This document shows positions 1 through 12,175 of a stretch of 64,000 bases of DNA, piece by piece. Location: the NCBI GenBank assembly GCA_011037195.1, contig JAAEAF010001127.1:62001-126000 (forward strand). Reading direction: 5' to 3'. Source of the DNA: Triatoma infestans. Its lineage: Eukaryota > Arthropoda > Insecta > Hemiptera > Reduviidae. Below the pieces are notes generated by a model, which saw nothing but the letters and a program-made list of their open reading frames with translations, was not told the origin of the DNA and did no database searches. The translations under genes and the position numbers were made by a program. Every line of letters begins with the position of its first letter. The stretch's first letter is position 1.

Positions 1-560
1 GATCCAGTAAATACGCAACACTTAACCGAGTTTTTCCAGCTCAGGTACTTTGGCATCATATGTAATTCTAATTAATACTATTTAGGGAAATCGTATCAAT
101 AAACTAAATTAGCACTTTCTAGGAAACAGAACCCCACTCCTCCCACCTAGGCCGCCTTATAAGGAATTTTTCCAAAGAAATTTTCAAATAAATGTGATAA
201 ATATGATATAATATGTATACTTGATATAATATGAAGTTTATAAAAAATCGTTGGAGCCATTTTCGAGAAAAAAAAAGTGAAAAACCCATTTAGTAAAGTA
301 GTACTTTCGGTTAAGGAATATTGACAAATAACTTACTGCTGGATCCCATGGGATGCCTAAACGGAATATCAAGTTTGAACTTTATGCGATTTTTCGTTTT
401 TGAGCTGTGCTGTTCAAACACATAATACGTACACATAATTTTCACGCAAAGACTATTTTGTGAAAACCACTTTTTCCAGCTCAGGAGATGATAAAACGTG
501 TATTTCCGGTGAAAACTTGCTAACAAAAATTTGACACGATCACGATATTTCCTCTTAAGA
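1..560 (+). repeat. DR dispersed repeat, left-arm copy
   Basis: This copy carries the DR landmarks in order. They are a stretch ending in 'gccattttcgagaaaa' (near 255), 'gtactttcggtt' (near 301), 'acggaatatcaagtttgaac' (near 361), 'accactttttccagctcagg' (near 466), 'ccggtgaaaac' (near 508) and a terminal 'cctcttaagagag' (near 551). It is non-coding; short open frames in it are fortuitous. The mirror copy is at 10812-11371. Confidence 0.85.
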
Positions 561-629
561 GAGAGTAAAAATTATTGAAATGATGAAATCATAGTGTATG
601 ACTGGCGATACAGTTAAGAATAGTAGAAT

Positions 630-2446
630 CTAGATATGGCATTTAATTCCCCGAAGGGAATCTATATATAGAAGAAGAAGAAAATGTCTTTACATGAAAC
701 ACACATAAAACTTTACAAAGACTTTACAACAAAAATTACAAAATTTAATGTAAGAAAGCAAAATTTATAATTAACCTTAGGAACAAATTAGGTCAGAAAA
801 AATTATCTCTCATTAGATACATTATGTTAATACTTGTACAATTATATGTATTTAAAATTGCCTATAAAGACTATTTACTTGGCCAACGGCCGTCAGTAGA
901 GTTTATTATTGGTACTTTAATAAACTAAAATAAACTTGGACAAATTTTTAACAGAAACTTTGCATTTAAAAGAAAACAGTTTAAATTGAATTAGTTTAAT
1001 AAATCAAGACGCTGAGCAAAAGCTGATTTACAATAGTTAAATAAAATATTCCAATGTGACCGTGTTTATTTTGGTATCTAATTTTATTTTGTTTTATCCA
1101 ATTTAATTTTAGCAAGGGAGGAAGACTAGAAAGAGGACATGCTTTATTATTACACGCCTCGATAACAAAGGAAGAAATTAGTGGCATGTGATCAGAGACC
1201 ACTTGTATAATTACTGCAAAGTTATTAATTAAATGAAAATATTCCAACTGATATTATTAACTGATTCAAGTGTTGTCTGTCACCAAATTTTCCACTTTAC
1301 TAATTAATGTAAAGTCAAATTTTAAAGACTACCAAGCCAAATCAAGAAAAATATCTAACAGTTTGTTGCCGTTTGCATTAACACATTTGTCTTTGGACTT
1401 GATGTTAACTGACTCAATATTACAATTAAGATTTAAATATTTACTTGATAATGTTTGAGAGTCCCCACTCTGCCATTAAAATCTCCCATCAGACAGAAAT
1501 TAATATTGTAATTTTCAAATAATACTTGACAAATACTATTAAATTCTCCGAACCAGTTATTGCAATTTATGTAAACCAGGAAAATATAAGCAGTATGTTT
1601 TCATAATTTGTTATATCTTCCTTTAATGTTGTATGCCACAATATCCACAACACCAGTCCATTATTCATTGCTACATATATCGTTCAGTTTATTTATCTTT
1701 TTCCTTACCAATACTTCCTGATATATCACCCTACGAATGTGACATGAATTTAAATTGTTCAAGTTTTTAATTTGTGTGAGTAATACCTTTTTCCGATTTA
1801 TTTTTCTTTGAGTTACTTCCTTTTTCCACTTGATTATCAGCCCCTTCAGAAGGTGGAGAATTGGGTAAAAGACGTTTAGTTGATCGCCCAGAATTATTAA
1901 TAACATTAGAGCCATTCCTGTCCTTTATAATTAATTTGTCATATTTAAGTACTGCATATTTTCCCGATTTACGGGCTTCAAAAAGTTTAGGTAGCAGCAA
2001 TTTTCTGGTATGCAGCACATCTCTTGGAAAATCCTCTGCTATTTTATTGGGGTACCCTTTAATTTGGGACTATTTTTTAGTACAATTAACTTTGTACGCA
2101 TTTGTGTAAAACCTATCAAGAACGGGCGAGCTTTGTTATTATCTCGTACACCTAATCTTCTGATGAAGTCAAAATGTGAACTATTTGAATTTAAGTTTAA
2201 TTTTTCATTTAATGTATAACAGACAAAATCTTCCAGGTCCCAGTAGTCACTAAATTCATGTAAAATATCAAATAATATTATATTTCGTTTACGAAATACT
2301 TTTTCTAAAAAATTAATTTTAGTTGATAAATTCTGTAACCTGGTGTTAATGTCATGGAATGACCTGTCTTTTATAGACAGGTGTTAAATACGCTGTTCCT
2401 CCATGCCACTTTTCATCTCTTCTTTAAAGTGAATTAGAAAGTCCAT
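630..2446 (-). pseudogene. Decayed LINE, left-arm copy (ORF1 RNA-binding domain plus endonuclease)
   Basis: Exact mirror of the element described at 8926-10742, read on the minus strand. ORF1 remnants lie at about 1767-2446 and endonuclease remnants at about 1100-1735. The 3' end near 630-660 contains the 'ttccccgaagggaa' stretch. Several stops and frameshifts make it non-functional. It is part of the palindrome arm, so it is not an independent insertion. Confidence 0.8.
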
Positions 2447-4352
2447 AATTTGTGAACTATCTTTTTTGTGATAGAAATAGTGCAAGCGAGAAAAAAAATA
2501 ATTTTTTTTTTGAAAAAAATTATTTTGTTCAATTAATCTTGCACTTGTTGCTTCAATTAATATTATTAATTTTGAATTTTTTATTGCATGGATACGATTA
2601 GAGTAGATAATAATTACATACCTATTCAGCAGCTAGAGAATTGTAGTGGGTATATGGATAAGTAAGAGCGTGATGATGCCCCTCTACTATACGTTGATAG
2701 TTGAAGTTATTCCTAAGTTCAACACAATAATATATAATCCCCACCAATTCAATAAAGTTTCAACTATTCTCAAATGAGAGAAATTACTAAACTTTGTCTT
2801 TTTTCCGTAATTTCTTCGATCAAAAAACTAAATTAACCGCACCACTCTGTAAAGTGAGCAAAAATAAAATTACTGATATGAAATTCACATAAAAAGTTAA
2901 TCACGAACCACTACAAAAATTAGATAAATACGGAGCACAAATAAACATGTATTAACTGATCCACTGCCAAACATAAACTCCCCGGGAATATATATATTTT
3001 TGATATAATTTACGATTTATTAATATTCCCTTTATGGGTTCAAGCTTTGTGAATGATGCAGTTCTGCAATATTAAAGAAGGTTGTAGTTGGGGATGAATT
3101 TTGGGCTGAAGAGAGAGAGAGAACAAGAGAGATAACCTCGAAGACAAAGAGAAATATAGAAGAGGATATTTGTGGGTCGCCTTTGGCGCTTTCCTTGGGA
3201 AACATACCTCTCACCCGCTCTCCTTTTCCACCATAAAGCTCCCTTAGTAAAGTGAGTTATGTATATATAAATAGGATAGAGTTGCGCCCGATTCCAGGAG
3301 TTCATCAGGATCTAGGAATGGCGTCTGCCCCCTTATATCCTTGTTTTCCTTTACGTAGTGGCACTTGCCTAGAATACTATCCCCCCCTCCTCACAGCGCA
3401 CCTAACTACCATACCAGCCGGAGAGGTTGGTTTTAGTTTAGCAGTATAAAGCTCTTCTCTACCCACCACAGCTTACAAGCCTTTCACTTTATAGAGTATC
3501 CAGTAGTAACCTTGGGTATATCTTGGACTGGATATCAAGTCATTGGGTAACCTATTCTTTATATCCCGGCTTACACCACTACATAGATCCAGTTTTCCGA
3601 AGGTACGATCTAATAGCAAGCCAAGCAATTATACCTAGAATCAGATAGTAAAGTTGTTACCTACTTGTATACACATACAGGTAGCTCAATTAATAACATA
3701 TTATAAATTCATGTTATATTAAAAGCTGGGGACCGGTTCATCTTCATATTATATTAACGAATATCAACATGGAGTTTGCAGAGCTGCTTCTTCCAAATGA
3801 GTCGTCCTCCATAGCTTCTCAAACCTTGTATTAATGAGTGGGGGGACTAGCTGCTCTTCGGCTACAAAAACAAAACTGGTGGAAGCTCTAAACGCATTGG
3901 CAGCAATATACTAATGCGGTTTATATCGTTCTATCCGAGAATGAAGTTACTAACTACTAGAGAAATTTGCACATTTTCCAAACATTTCATCATCTTTCCA
4001 CCTAAAACCGTGCTCTACTCAACTATATATCGCTATCATTAATATTTTATCTATTTGTTAATGAATCTCCTCTTCCTTCCTATTGGGTTGTTCACTTCTA
4101 AATACCGCCTGCAGTTGGAGGGTTAATTAATTACAAAACCTGGATTCGTAACTATTGATTATAATTTAATATATTTATTTCTGAATTAGGTATAACTATA
4201 TATGCAATAAATTGTAGTTATTATTATTATTATGAAACAACACCAACAACATCAACAACAACAATAATAATAATCATTAATAATAAATATTACCAAATTT
4301 TAAATACTCTTGTCCAGGAGTTTTTGTACTAAACATCTGGGACTGACTTTTC
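2447..4352. other. Left-arm region without recognised genes
   Basis: I find no protein I recognise on either strand. 3255-3264 has a good TATA-like string (tatataaata) followed by a moderately GC-richer stretch to about 3480, which could be a promoter or solo-LTR remnant. 4221-4276 holds ATT/CAA trinucleotide runs. The same sequence is mirrored at 7020-8925. Confidence 0.6.
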
Positions 4353-5767
4353 ATGGAAATGAACACTCTAAGAGGAGAGAGTATAAATGCCTTCATTCCC
4401 ATAGTGGCTAGAGAGGAAGAGTTCTGGATTTAAGAACAAAGTTCAGCTCCAGAATTGTGTTCAGTAGATATTTGTATAGGGTAATTTTATGTTTGACGCT
4501 TGAAGCTGCAACTTAAAGTGTTTACTGGTAGCTTCATTTGGATGTAGGAGGTAAACTTAACAAAACTTATAAACTATTAAAATGGAATTTTCTTCCATCG
4601 TCTGAAGGCTAGGCTCGGAAGCATCAACAATACAACTGAGCATCTACCAATTATGGTAGATTATTTGGTCCAATTGTATGACGAACCAATTTATAACTTC
4701 GGGAATAATTTCTATAAATTAATACCCGATAGATTAGAATGGACACAGGAAGAATTTATACATCAGGTGATTCTAAGACCATGGAAGAGTCGGAGCCAGA
4801 ATTTACAGTCAAAAATTCTACAATTGTGTGGGCTCAGACTTTAGAGGTTGTGGCTATAATAAACTGTGTCAATGAATTTCGAAAATGGAATCTCTATAAT
4901 ATAGAAGGCTAGTCCTATACTCTAACAGTCGGGCTGAAATTAAAGCCCTCCTTATCTACCAAATTAAGCCTAATGGTATCCAATTCCTCTCCGAGGTAAA
5001 ACAATTCTAATCAGCTCACTTTGTGTGAGCAGGGCAGTGTGGGCAGTGATGATTTTTCATGGGTCTGAAACCTTTCTGCGATGTTACTAAGGTAATGATA
5101 AAAGCAGTTTTAATGTCTGGACCAATCAGAGACTTGATGGAGGAATATCACTGGCCAAAGGCAGAAGAAATAGTTCAATTAGGGAACTTCGCAGAAGTTT
5201 ACGGCATACCTGCTCAAACTAGGGCCGTATGGGCTTAAGAATTATGGCCACAGTAATTGGACCTGGCCATTAATGATCAGTGCAGGTTTTTGTTTGACCG
5301 AGGAAGAGATCCCGCTTCATGACCTCAGCCATTCCAACCGAGTACCCCCTTAAAATCTATTTTTTCAGATAAAAGTTATATATGTTTATCTGTGAACAAT
5401 TAGCACTCCAAGTCTAACAAGTCCATTAAGAATGTGCAAGAAGAAAACTTGAAGGGTCGTTCCATGGGTACGGTGGGCTATTTTATGTTGCCCTCAGAGT
5501 AGAATTCCAGGTGACATGCCCAGTTGCTATAGCATGCTTCAGAATGACTGCTTGACATGATAATCTGAACAAACACCTCCACTCGATTAGTGCAATAGGT
5601 TTTCCTATCTGCCTATTGTGCTGGATAGTAAAGATGGATGGCCACCATCATAACACATTTGCAACATTGCAAGATGTGAGAAATGACCTAAAAATATCTT
5701 CTCTGCAGAACGAAGCCACACTACAGTGGGCTGCGAGACGTCGACTAGATAAGAAGGCCAATGGATG
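4353..5767 (+). pseudogene. Unidentified decayed intronless gene, about 470 codons
   Basis: Coding-like sequence runs from ATG 4353 to TGA 5767. Long stretches stay in register, interrupted by point stops (for example TAA near 4429, TGA near 5553) and a few frameshifts (near 4765, 4905, 5000 and 5240). Recognisable coding blocks include 'LPIMVDYLVQLYDEPIYNFG' (about 4638-4700), a 59-codon uninterrupted frame at 5058-5237 containing 'EEIVQLGNFAEVYG', and a final block ending 'QWAARRRLDKKANG' before the stop. The base composition is less AT-rich than the flanks. I do not recognise the family. An intronless frame of this size could be a retrocopy or an endogenised virus gene (mononegaviral nucleoproteins are about this long), but I see no diagnostic motif, so that is speculation. 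It crosses from the left palindrome arm into the unique spacer. Confidence 0.55.
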
Positions 5768-5799
5768 ATGGCGTTAGATTAAAAAAAAAGATTTAAAGC
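5573..5799. other. Unique spacer of the giant palindrome
   Basis: This 227-bp segment has no inverted partner. It continues the decayed reading frame of the left arm as far as a TGA at 5765-5767. It then holds a short A-run (5781-5789) just before the right arm begins at 5800. The spacer therefore reads as a natural continuation of the left arm, not of the right. Confidence 0.9.
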
Positions 5800-7019
5800 T
5801 TGTTCAGATTATCATGTCAAGCAGTCATTCTGAAGCATGCTATAGCAACTGGGCATGTCACCTGGAATTCTACTCTGAGGGCAACATAAAATAGCCCACC
5901 GTACCCATGGAACGACCCTTCAAGTTTTCTTCTTGCACATTCTTAATGGACTTGTTAGACTTGGAGTGCTAATTGTTCACAGATAAACATATATAACTTT
6001 TATCTGAAAAAATAGATTTTAAGGGGGTACTCGGTTGGAATGGCTGAGGTCATGAAGCGGGATCTCTTCCTCGGTCAAACAAAAACCTGCACTGATCATT
6101 AATGGCCAGGTCCAATTACTGTGGCCATAATTCTTAAGCCCATACGGCCCTAGTTTGAGCAGGTATGCCGTAAACTTCTGCGAAGTTCCCTAATTGAACT
6201 ATTTCTTCTGCCTTTGGCCAGTGATATTCCTCCATCAAGTCTCTGATTGGTCCAGACATTAAAACTGCTTTTATCATTACCTTAGTAACATCGCAGAAAG
6301 GTTTCAGACCCATGAAAAATCATCACTGCCCACACTGCCCTGCTCACACAAAGTGAGCTGATTAGAATTGTTTTACCTCGGAGAGGAATTGGATACCATT
6401 AGGCTTAATTTGGTAGATAAGGAGGGCTTTAATTTCAGCCCGACTGTTAGAGTATAGGACTAGCCTTCTATATTATAGAGATTCCATTTTCGAAATTCAT
6501 TGACACAGTTTATTATAGCCACAACCTCTAAAGTCTGAGCCCACACAATTGTAGAATTTTTGACTGTAAATTCTGGCTCCGACTCTTCCATGGTCTTAGA
6601 ATCACCTGATGTATAAATTCTTCCTGTGTCCATTCTAATCTATCGGGTATTAATTTATAGAAATTATTCCCGAAGTTATAAATTGGTTCGTCATACAATT
6701 GGACCAAATAATCTACCATAATTGGTAGATGCTCAGTTGTATTGTTGATGCTTCCGAGCCTAGCCTTCAGACGATGGAAGAAAATTCCATTTTAATAGTT
6801 TATAAGTTTTGTTAAGTTTACCTCCTACATCCAAATGAAGCTACCAGTAAACACTTTAAGTTGCAGCTTCAAGCGTCAAACATAAAATTACCCTATACAA
6901 ATATCTACTGAACACAATTCTGGAGCTGAACTTTGTTCTTAAATCCAGAACTCTTCCTCTCTAGCCACTATGGGAATGAAGGCATTTATACTCTCTCCTC
7001 TTAGAGTGTTCATTTCCAT
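5800..7019 (-). pseudogene. Truncated mirror copy of the unidentified decayed gene
   Basis: Reverse complement of 4353-5572. It starts at ATG 7019 (reading leftward) and is cut off at the arm boundary 5800. It therefore lacks the last 65 or so codons that the left copy keeps in the spacer. The 63-codon open frame at 6528-6719 and a 59-codon frame at 6135-6314 are its longest open pieces. Confidence 0.55.
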
Positions 7020-8925
7020 GAAAAGTCAGTCCCAGATGTTTAGTACAAAAACTCCTGGACAAGAGTATTTAAAATTTGGTAATATTTATTATTAATGATT
7101 ATTATTATTGTTGTTGTTGATGTTGTTGGTGTTGTTTCATAATAATAATAATAACTACAATTTATTGCATATATAGTTATACCTAATTCAGAAATAAATA
7201 TATTAAATTATAATCAATAGTTACGAATCCAGGTTTTGTAATTAATTAACCCTCCAACTGCAGGCGGTATTTAGAAGTGAACAACCCAATAGGAAGGAAG
7301 AGGAGATTCATTAACAAATAGATAAAATATTAATGATAGCGATATATAGTTGAGTAGAGCACGGTTTTAGGTGGAAAGATGATGAAATGTTTGGAAAATG
7401 TGCAAATTTCTCTAGTAGTTAGTAACTTCATTCTCGGATAGAACGATATAAACCGCATTAGTATATTGCTGCCAATGCGTTTAGAGCTTCCACCAGTTTT
7501 GTTTTTGTAGCCGAAGAGCAGCTAGTCCCCCCACTCATTAATACAAGGTTTGAGAAGCTATGGAGGACGACTCATTTGGAAGAAGCAGCTCTGCAAACTC
7601 CATGTTGATATTCGTTAATATAATATGAAGATGAACCGGTCCCCAGCTTTTAATATAACATGAATTTATAATATGTTATTAATTGAGCTACCTGTATGTG
7701 TATACAAGTAGGTAACAACTTTACTATCTGATTCTAGGTATAATTGCTTGGCTTGCTATTAGATCGTACCTTCGGAAAACTGGATCTATGTAGTGGTGTA
7801 AGCCGGGATATAAAGAATAGGTTACCCAATGACTTGATATCCAGTCCAAGATATACCCAAGGTTACTACTGGATACTCTATAAAGTGAAAGGCTTGTAAG
7901 CTGTGGTGGGTAGAGAAGAGCTTTATACTGCTAAACTAAAACCAACCTCTCCGGCTGGTATGGTAGTTAGGTGCGCTGTGAGGAGGGGGGGATAGTATTC
8001 TAGGCAAGTGCCACTACGTAAAGGAAAACAAGGATATAAGGGGGCAGACGCCATTCCTAGATCCTGATGAACTCCTGGAATCGGGCGCAACTCTATCCTA
8101 TTTATATATACATAACTCACTTTACTAAGGGAGCTTTATGGTGGAAAAGGAGAGCGGGTGAGAGGTATGTTTCCCAAGGAAAGCGCCAAAGGCGACCCAC
8201 AAATATCCTCTTCTATATTTCTCTTTGTCTTCGAGGTTATCTCTCTTGTTCTCTCTCTCTCTTCAGCCCAAAATTCATCCCCAACTACAACCTTCTTTAA
8301 TATTGCAGAACTGCATCATTCACAAAGCTTGAACCCATAAAGGGAATATTAATAAATCGTAAATTATATCAAAAATATATATATTCCCGGGGAGTTTATG
8401 TTTGGCAGTGGATCAGTTAATACATGTTTATTTGTGCTCCGTATTTATCTAATTTTTGTAGTGGTTCGTGATTAACTTTTTATGTGAATTTCATATCAGT
8501 AATTTTATTTTTGCTCACTTTACAGAGTGGTGCGGTTAATTTAGTTTTTTGATCGAAGAAATTACGGAAAAAAGACAAAGTTTAGTAATTTCTCTCATTT
8601 GAGAATAGTTGAAACTTTATTGAATTGGTGGGGATTATATATTATTGTGTTGAACTTAGGAATAACTTCAACTATCAACGTATAGTAGAGGGGCATCATC
8701 ACGCTCTTACTTATCCATATACCCACTACAATTCTCTAGCTGCTGAATAGGTATGTAATTATTATCTACTCTAATCGTATCCATGCAATAAAAAATTCAA
8801 AATTAATAATATTAATTGAAGCAACAAGTGCAAGATTAATTGAACAAAATAATTTTTTTCAAAAAAAAAATTATTTTTTTTCTCGCTTGCACTATTTCTA
8901 TCACAAAAAAGATAGTTCACAAATT
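7020..8925. other. Right-arm region without recognised genes
   Basis: Mirror of 2447-4352. It contains AAT/TTG trinucleotide runs (7096-7151), a TATA-like string near 8108-8117 on the minus strand and a CT-rich tract near 8246-8262. I see no protein I recognise. Confidence 0.6.
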
Positions 8926-10742
8926 ATGGACTTTCTAATTCACTTTAAAGAAGAGATGAAAAGTGGCATGGAGGAACAGCGTATTTAACACCTGTCTATA
9001 AAAGACAGGTCATTCCATGACATTAACACCAGGTTACAGAATTTATCAACTAAAATTAATTTTTTAGAAAAAGTATTTCGTAAACGAAATATAATATTAT
9101 TTGATATTTTACATGAATTTAGTGACTACTGGGACCTGGAAGATTTTGTCTGTTATACATTAAATGAAAAATTAAACTTAAATTCAAATAGTTCACATTT
9201 TGACTTCATCAGAAGATTAGGTGTACGAGATAATAACAAAGCTCGCCCGTTCTTGATAGGTTTTACACAAATGCGTACAAAGTTAATTGTACTAAAAAAT
9301 AGTCCCAAATTAAAGGGTACCCCAATAAAATAGCAGAGGATTTTCCAAGAGATGTGCTGCATACCAGAAAATTGCTGCTACCTAAACTTTTTGAAGCCCG
9401 TAAATCGGGAAAATATGCAGTACTTAAATATGACAAATTAATTATAAAGGACAGGAATGGCTCTAATGTTATTAATAATTCTGGGCGATCAACTAAACGT
9501 CTTTTACCCAATTCTCCACCTTCTGAAGGGGCTGATAATCAAGTGGAAAAAGGAAGTAACTCAAAGAAAAATAAATCGGAAAAAGGTATTACTCACACAA
9601 ATTAAAAACTTGAACAATTTAAATTCATGTCACATTCGTAGGGTGATATATCAGGAAGTATTGGTAAGGAAAAAGATAAATAAACTGAACGATATATGTA
9701 GCAATGAATAATGGACTGGTGTTGTGGATATTGTGGCATACAACATTAAAGGAAGATATAACAAATTATGAAAACATACTGCTTATATTTTCCTGGTTTA
9801 CATAAATTGCAATAACTGGTTCGGAGAATTTAATAGTATTTGTCAAGTATTATTTGAAAATTACAATATTAATTTCTGTCTGATGGGAGATTTTAATGGC
9901 AGAGTGGGGACTCTCAAACATTATCAAGTAAATATTTAAATCTTAATTGTAATATTGAGTCAGTTAACATCAAGTCCAAAGACAAATGTGTTAATGCAAA
10001 CGGCAACAAACTGTTAGATATTTTTCTTGATTTGGCTTGGTAGTCTTTAAAATTTGACTTTACATTAATTAGTAAAGTGGAAAATTTGGTGACAGACAAC
10101 ACTTGAATCAGTTAATAATATCAGTTGGAATATTTTCATTTAATTAATAACTTTGCAGTAATTATACAAGTGGTCTCTGATCACATGCCACTAATTTCTT
10201 CCTTTGTTATCGAGGCGTGTAATAATAAAGCATGTCCTCTTTCTAGTCTTCCTCCCTTGCTAAAATTAAATTGGATAAAACAAAATAAAATTAGATACCA
10301 AAATAAACACGGTCACATTGGAATATTTTATTTAACTATTGTAAATCAGCTTTTGCTCAGCGTCTTGATTTATTAAACTAATTCAATTTAAACTGTTTTC
10401 TTTTAAATGCAAAGTTTCTGTTAAAAATTTGTCCAAGTTTATTTTAGTTTATTAAAGTACCAATAATAAACTCTACTGACGGCCGTTGGCCAAGTAAATA
10501 GTCTTTATAGGCAATTTTAAATACATATAATTGTACAAGTATTAACATAATGTATCTAATGAGAGATAATTTTTTCTGACCTAATTTGTTCCTAAGGTTA
10601 ATTATAAATTTTGCTTTCTTACATTAAATTTTGTAATTTTTGTTGTAAAGTCTTTGTAAAGTTTTATGTGTGTTTCATGTAAAGACATTTTCTTCTTCTT
10701 CTATATATAGATTCCCTTCGGGGAATTAAATGCCATATCTAG
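8926..10742 (+). pseudogene. Decayed LINE, right-arm copy (ORF1 plus endonuclease)
   Basis: ORF1 occupies about 8926-9605. It has an N-terminal helical part, then a block with 'RPFLIGFTQMRTKLIVLKN' and, after a one-base frameshift near 9325, 'LLLPKLFEARKSGKYAVLKY', ending in a lysine-rich tail at TAA 9603-9605. That pairing is typical of the double-stranded-RNA-binding-like C-terminus of L1-type ORF1 proteins. Endonuclease remnants follow: 'DIVAYNIKG' (about 9726), 'LMGDFNGRVG' (9881-9907, the GDFN motif of the endonuclease/exonuclease/phosphatase fold), 'SDHMPL' (10176-10190, the SDH motif), then 'KLNWIKQNKIRYQ' (about 10265). Reverse transcriptase is missing, and the 3' end lies near 10742 with 'ttcccttcggggaa'. 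It is dead. Confidence 0.8.
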
Positions 10743-10811
10743 ATTCTACTATTCTTAACTGTATCGCCAGTCATACACTATGATTTCATCATTTCAATAA
10801 TTTTTACTCTC

Positions 10812-11690
10812 TCTTAAGAGGAAATATCGTGATCGTGTCAAATTTTTGTTAGCAAGTTTTCACCGGAAATACACGTTTTATCATCTCCTGAGCTGGAAAA
10901 AGTGGTTTTCACAAAATAGTCTTTGCGTGAAAATTATGTGTACGTATTATGTGTTTGAACAGCACAGCTCAAAAACGAAAAATCGCATAAAGTTCAAACT
11001 TGATATTCCGTTTAGGCATCCCATGGGATCCAGCAGTAAGTTATTTGTCAATATTCCTTAACCGAAAGTACTACTTTACTAAATGGGTTTTTCACTTTTT
11101 TTTTCTCGAAAATGGCTCCAACGATTTTTTATAAACTTCATATTATATCAAGTATACATATTATATCATATTTATCACATTTATTTGAAAATTTCTTTGG
11201 AAAAATTCCTTATAAGGCGGCCTAGGTGGGAGGAGTGGGGTTCTGTTTCCTAGAAAGTGCTAATTTAGTTTATTGATACGATTTCCCTAAATAGTATTAA
11301 TTAGAATTACATATGATGCCAAAGTACCTGAGCTGGAAAAACTCGGTTAAGTGTTGCGTATTTACTGGATCGTTTTCTGCAATTTTCTCCAAAAAAACAC
11401 TACTGGATTTCATTAAATTTGTCATACCAGCTATAAATATAGAGACCTAACACTTTTATTTGCAACTTTTTCGAGAAGGCTTATTTAAGAGGTTTTTGGG
11501 TGAGTTAAGGTTTTCTCAAAGAAGTAGTTTTAGTAGGTTCAAATTTTTCCATTGGCATAGTACTGAAGACTATTAAACATCTCGTAAGAGAAGTAGAAGT
11601 TTGAAGAGAATTTGTCATTTGTAACTGCGAGAATTGCGGTGAGATAATTTGGTGTGAGTGTTTCACATCGAATTTATTTTTCTTTTAAAG
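10812..11690 (-). repeat. DR dispersed repeat, near full length
   Basis: Read left to right this is the reverse orientation of DR. It starts with 'ctctcttaagagg' (10810), then 'ttttcaccggaaa', 'gttcaaacttgatattccg' (near 10993), 'tactttactaaatggg', 'aaaatggctccaacgatttt' and 'ttatttgaaaa'. It ends with 'tggtgtgagtgtttcacat' (11660-11678). At about 880 bp it is one of the most complete copies in the window. It spans the 11371 boundary without disruption. Confidence 0.85.
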
Positions 11691-12060
11691 TGATGTAATT
11701 TTTATTGTATTCATGGAATTACAATCGAATATAAGATCTGCATCAGCGATGGCTTCAGGCGGGCTCTCGCCCAGACCCTTCTGCGCTCATCGCCGCGACC
11801 CTCATACTCGTCAACACATAATAGTAGTATGAAATAAACAGTTAAAAAAACTACAACATTGATTAACACACAGCTTATTAACCATCTTTGTCATTGATGT
11901 CAGAGTATAGGACGACGCTACATAATAATCTATACTTCATATTTCCACTCATTGATGTTTCCACACAAAAATACAATTCGTTTAAAATATGGAAACAATA
12001 TGTGGCCTTAGTGAGGTATAAAGAATAACCCCTTTCATAACAGTCAGATAGGTCATAACA
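11691..12060. other. No feature recognised
   Basis: A slightly GC-richer patch (11748-11800, around 'cgggctctcgcccag') lies in AT-rich sequence. No frame resembles a known protein. Confidence 0.5.
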
Positions 12061-12064
12061 AAAC

Positions 12065-12175
12065 ACCAAAACAGTGTGTAAACTGATTTTGCTCTGTCTA
12101 ATTCTGTCTATTACACTGTTTATCGGGACTCCTGATCATTCGGAGCGAACGTCCCAAACTAGTCGGTGAGTTACA
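12065..12175 (+). repeat. Diverged copy of hammerhead-like repeat, type 1
   Basis: It shares 'gtgtaaactgattttgctct' with the copies at 18.4 and 39.5 kb. It then has 'CTGATCA' (12132-12138), 'gcgaacg' (12145-12151), 'AAAC' and 'AGTC', in the same order as the hammerhead-like core at 39524-39561. Key core bases are altered (CTGATCA for CTGANGA, and the G of GAAA is lost), so it should be inactive. Confidence 0.45.

Larger units (their letters stand above)
1..5572 (+). repeat. Left arm of giant inverted repeat
   Basis: Every position i that I checked in this arm is complementary to position 11372-i. This includes homopolymer lengths (for example the seven-C run near 3381 and the A/T runs near 2490). 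Open frames in the two arms are identical in length and translation. The arm runs to the first base of the window, so 5572 bp is a minimum length. Pairing stops at 5572 (A), because 5573 (A) faces 5799 (C). Identity this high means a very recent duplication, ongoing gene conversion, or a fold-back or assembly artefact. Confidence 0.95.
5800..11371 (-). repeat. Right arm of giant inverted repeat
   Basis: Reverse complement of 1-5572 at every position checked. Sequence to the right of 11371 continues a full-length DR repeat without a break. Its mirror would lie left of the window, so the true outer end of the palindrome cannot be placed. Confidence 0.95.

Noticed and set aside
3032..3449. Overlapping open frames in the palindrome (60-77 codons, both strands)
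   Set aside because: No domain, low-complexity runs, and both strands equally open. They are mirrored at 7923-8340 and so not independent evidence.
1..11371. Palindrome as a viral or plasmid hairpin end or telomere
   Set aside because: Both arms contain ordinary host-type TE debris identical in style to the rest of the window, and the right side continues seamlessly into genomic repeats.
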